Below, in pieces: positions 24,518 through 26,932 of a stretch of DNA of 26,932 nt (positions are counted from its first letter, which is position 1; each line of letters opens with the position of its first letter). The position numbers were made by a program, and so were the translations under genes. Location of the stretch: NCBI GenBank assembly GCA_964343305.1, contig CAYFJO010000115.1:1-26932 (forward strand), written 5' to 3'. This DNA comes from CAYFJO01 sp964343305. Lineage in GTDB: Bacteria; Planctomycetota; Planctomycetia; Pirellulales; Pirellulaceae. Below the pieces are notes generated by a model, which saw only the letters and a program-made list of their open reading frames with translations, ran no database searches and was not told the DNA's origin.

Positions 24518-25846
24518 CAGTAGTTACAAATAGGGAATCACGAACTGGGGACTGAAGTTAGCCGCCGGAAGGTCTCCCAATCCAGTCCCTTCGTCTTCTC
24601 GGCGCTCAAGATGGTCTGGACGATCTGCGTGATCCAGAGCAGCATCTCCCCGAAGCGAAGCAGTGCATGAAACAGTTTCGGGGCGGTGCTGCATTTGTCC
24701 CTTGCAAAGCGAAAGTGAATCCACACCCAAACATTGCGAAGCACCAAGGCAATTCCCACGAACAACAATCGTTCACGCGGATCTCACGTGCAGGTCTTGA
24801 TCCGGGCTTCGTTCATCTGACGATAGCTCGTCTCAATACCAAACCGCTTGCGATAGAGCTCACGGATTTCCCGAGGCGACCGCCGAATCCTCCACAAGGC
24901 AAACAGCAACTTCTTGCGGCGCTTCTTCTGAGTCTTCTTCTCCACGTGATCTTTGCTCGACACGCAAATCGTGACTTCCGTCGCAATCTTCGTCTCCTTC
25001 TGTTGACCATCGAGTTTCTGACGGTAGTGACCATTCTTCTTTTTCAACAAGGCACGTAGTCCTGTCGGCGGAGTTTTCGCTTTCTTCCGTCCTCGAACGA
25101 TGGCGGGAATGATGAATCCATGCCTGGCTCGCTTCAGATAGCTCATTACCGAAACACTGAAAAACCCCTTGTCCAGCAGCAAATAGCGGATTTTCACACC
25201 TCGGCGGCGGATGATCCCCAGCAGTCGTTGCACGACGTCTTTCATTGCTTCGCCGGACTCCACCCGCGTTAAGGCTAACGTGTAACGGGAACCCTTGTGA
25301 ATGACCACGGCCGTCGCATAGGCGTGAAAGTTGGAGGTGCCAGCCTTGGGCTTGCTGCGATAGATTTCCTTCTTGTCTTCCAAAGGCTGCCCATCATAAG
25401 GCAGCAAAGTCAGGTCGATCGCAACGACGCGACATTTACGCCGCAGGGCAACAGGGACATGGCTGACCAGAGCCAGGTTCAAGCGGCGTTGCAGTTCCTG
25501 GATCTCAGGCAACGACGCCTCCAAGGCATTGAAGATCGTCGTACTGGTGGGTGCATCAGCCAAATCTCTGCAAGCAGCACAGACAGAAACCACCCTCGAT
25601 GCGGCAAGCAGGAGAATCTGGAGAACGACGTACCCCGAACATTTTCGTCCGTGATACTCCAACTTCAACGCGTTGGCGAGCCAATCGTTGGCATAGCCGT
25701 GGACTTCTTCTTTCGTGATAACATACTCGTTCTTCCGTGAACGCATAGGATTCCCTCCCGTGTAAATGAATGTGGATTCGCACCAAATCATTTACTGGAG
25801 GGACCTTGCGTTCACCAATACCAACCTCTCCTATTTGCAACTACTG
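24518..25846 (-). mobile_element. Complete IS element (IS4/ISH3-like)
   Basis: The 1329-bp element is bounded by 17-bp inverted repeats, CAGTAGTTACAAATAGG on the left and the complement of CAGTAGTTGCAAATAGG on the right (one mismatch). Direct copies of AAATT flank it (24513-24517 and 25847-25851), giving a 5-bp target duplication. It encodes one transposase on the - strand. Size, repeat length and duplication length suit the ISH3/IS4 superfamily. The insertion lies exactly at the end of the caspase-like gene. The well-preserved ends indicate a recent event. Confidence 0.9.
24538..25746 (-). pseudogene. DDE transposase interrupted by an in-frame TGA
   Basis: The start is taken at ATG 25746, with GGGAGGGA just upstream; an earlier ATG at 25791 is possible. 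The catalytic residues are visible: Asp in VVAIDLTLLPYDG, Asp in LLLDKGFFS, and Glu in the Y-R-x3-E box (YRKRFGIETSYRQMN). The frame stops at TGA 24784-24786 after ARIKTCT, then continues unbroken as DPRERLLFVGIALVLRNVWV to a stop at 24538. The missing residue corresponds to Arg in a TRDP motif, so a single C-to-T change (CGA to TGA) explains the break. The short product keeps all three catalytic residues but loses about 80 C-terminal residues. Whether it is still active is unknown. Confidence 0.88.
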
Positions 25847-25871
25847 AAATTCTGATATTTCGAAAGTTTGT

Positions 25872-26570
25872 TTGCAGGCAGATGCGTCGGATAGTTTGCC
25901 GGTCTTTCTCATCCACAATGCAAGTGGGAAGGCGACAATTAAGTACACAGACAAAGCGGGTGACGCTAACCAAACAGCCGAGATCAACATCGAACAAGAT
26001 GTCGTTATCCAATCGAATAAAGTAGCAATGCTTTCCAGCGATCCTGCGAAAGGCCATTATGAATACTGGCGCGAGCTACCGACCAATTCAATACTCGGTC
26101 AGTGGAAAGTGAGTAATGAATACCCCAGCCACATCTATCACGGTCACACACCCAGCACATTCGTCATCCACAATGCAAGTGGGAAGGCGACAATTGAGTA
26201 CATAAATAGAAAAAATGAGCTCGATGATGCGGAGATCAACGTCGAACAAAATGTAGTTATCGAATCAGACTATATGAAGATATGCAAGGGCGATTCGGCT
26301 GCAGGCAACTTTGAATTCCGTGGCAGTGGAACGAACAAATCGATAAGTGGTCAGTGGAGTGCCAGCAATGAATTTTCTGGCCGCATCTATTCTGGCCGCA
26401 CGGTTAGAAAGGTCTTGATCACTGTGAACAAGGGGAGTGTGAAAGTCGAAGTCAACGGCGAATCTGCAGGGAAGACGGATCATAAATATGGTGAGCGTGA
26501 ATATGAGGGTTGGCAAGTCACGGTTCGGTCAAATAACGGTCCGGCAACCGGCACATTCACCATCAAATAA
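25872..26570 (+). CDS. Protein with two 85-residue repeats, separated from the caspase gene by the IS
   Basis: 232 aa from a TTG at 25872, although the frame is open back to 25848 at the IS border and no ribosome binding site is visible. The native 5' end is therefore probably missing or lies across the IS. The protein consists of two tandem units beginning FLIHNASGKATIKYT and FVIHNASGKATIEYI, with matching INIEQDVVI / INVEQNVVI and GQWKVSNEY / GQWSASNEF segments. A C-terminal module follows (KVLITVNKGSVKVEVNGESA). It is predicted to be beta-rich, perhaps an extracytoplasmic or binding domain. No known family is recognised. Its position suggests it was the downstream part of the caspase-like locus. 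Confidence 0.6.
   Translation: MQADASDSLPVFLIHNASGKATIKYTDKAGDANQTAEINIEQDVVIQSNKVAMLSSDPAKGHYEYWRELPTNSILGQWKVSNEYPSHIYHGHTPSTFVIHNASGKATIEYINRKNELDDAEINVEQNVVIESDYMKICKGDSAAGNFEFRGSGTNKSISGQWSASNEFSGRIYSGRTVRKVLITVNKGSVKVEVNGESAGKTDHKYGEREYEGWQVTVRSNNGPATGTFTIK
25909..26202 (+). repeat. Near-identical 39-bp segments marking an 85-codon duplication
   Basis: The segments at 25909-25947 and 26164-26202 both begin TCATCCACAATGCAAGTGGG and differ at one of 39 bases, 255 bp apart (85 codons). A second similar pair (GAGATCAAC...) follows in each unit. This much identity, silent sites included, points to a recent duplication or gene conversion. Confidence 0.9.
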
Positions 26571-26932
26571 CAAGGTGAGTTAGAGTTTGTTTTGGTGTTC
26601 CCAGCGTCTGTTGAAGAATTGTGGTGGCGCTCTGACAGAATCGAGATCACGAAAAACAACGTCAGCGATACGAGCAATGAAAGCGCCCCGCCATTGAAAT
26701 TGAACGGCAACGTGACATGGAACAGCTTGAGCACACAAAGTTGATCGCCAAACTGAATAAGATCGCAAGGTTGCAAGCCAGCGACGCTCGTTTTTCAATG
26801 TTGTTGAGTGTTATATTCCCGTTGACAGGGAGTCTGTTCGCAGAATTGTATTTCGACAGTGTGAATTGATAGTGCCGTTTGCCGTAAGCGCGCACCAGAA
26901 CCGTTACGAGGGTGTGGTTGACGCTGCGGCGG
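26571..26932 (+). other. Degenerate region with a coiled-coil and membrane-segment remnant
   Basis: No confident gene. One + strand frame encodes QNRDHEKQRQRYEQ, a TGA, then KRPAIEIERQRDMEQLEHTK, then a hydrophobic stretch (FSMLLSVIFPLTGSLFAEL) and a TGA at 26867-26869. It reads like a charged coiled-coil followed by a membrane helix. The part from ATG 26717 would give 50 aa. The internal TGAs, at places where CGA (Arg) would fit, suggest a decayed gene. The last 60 bases show nothing recognisable. Confidence 0.35.

Noticed and set aside
24784..24786. Selenocysteine or recoded TGA in the transposase
   Set aside because: Many genes in the window end in TGA, the expected residue is Arg, and no hairpin supporting recoding was recognised.

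Overview
The window looks like chromosomal DNA from a planctomycete, probably of the Pirellulaceae type. This rests on content, not on a database search. The signs are an ECF sigma factor overlapping a Ser/Thr kinase gene, PQQ-type and FG-GAP propeller proteins, a planctomycete-style integrase fragment, and short palindromic repeats scattered in and between genes.

Region 1 (1-7712, + strand) is a tight redox operon linked by ATGA overlaps. In order it encodes a membrane polyferredoxin of the NosR/NapH type, a membrane-anchored PQQ-like beta-propeller, a NuoE-NuoF fusion with two extra [4Fe-4S] clusters, a HoxU-like protein with a GltD-like FAD domain inserted in its middle, and a small thioredoxin-fold [2Fe-2S] ferredoxin. 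I infer a soluble NAD(H)-linked flavin/Fe-S module connected to the membrane. The catalytic partner may lie upstream of the window.

Region 2 (7739-9310) holds a flavodoxin and a MerC-like CPC membrane protein on the - strand, and a secreted Gly/His/Tyr-rich protein on the + strand. Region 3 (9349-15863, - strand) encodes a NAD-dependent formate dehydrogenase (a NuoEF-type beta subunit, then a molybdopterin alpha subunit with an active-site Cys, joined as TAGATG), followed by a secreted beta-helix protein.

Region 4 (15900-17150) is a mobile-element scar around tRNA-Gly(CCC): a palindromic repeat, an integrase N-terminal fragment and an IS1182-like transposase remnant. Region 5 (17208-22851) encodes an ECF sigma factor, a receptor-like Ser/Thr kinase with a duplicated IKPAN in its catalytic loop, an FG-GAP propeller protein that has lost its export signal, and a small secreted protein.

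Region 6 (22865-26932) is an eroding accessory locus. It contains an ORF translationally coupled to a caspase-like protease with a C-terminal membrane anchor (broken by one frameshift), a complete IS element with 17-bp inverted repeats and an AAATT target duplication (its transposase interrupted by one TGA), and a protein with two 85-residue repeats. The caspase-like locus is the best candidate for an undescribed conflict or cell-death system; the inserted-FAD HoxU-like protein is the most unusual enzyme.
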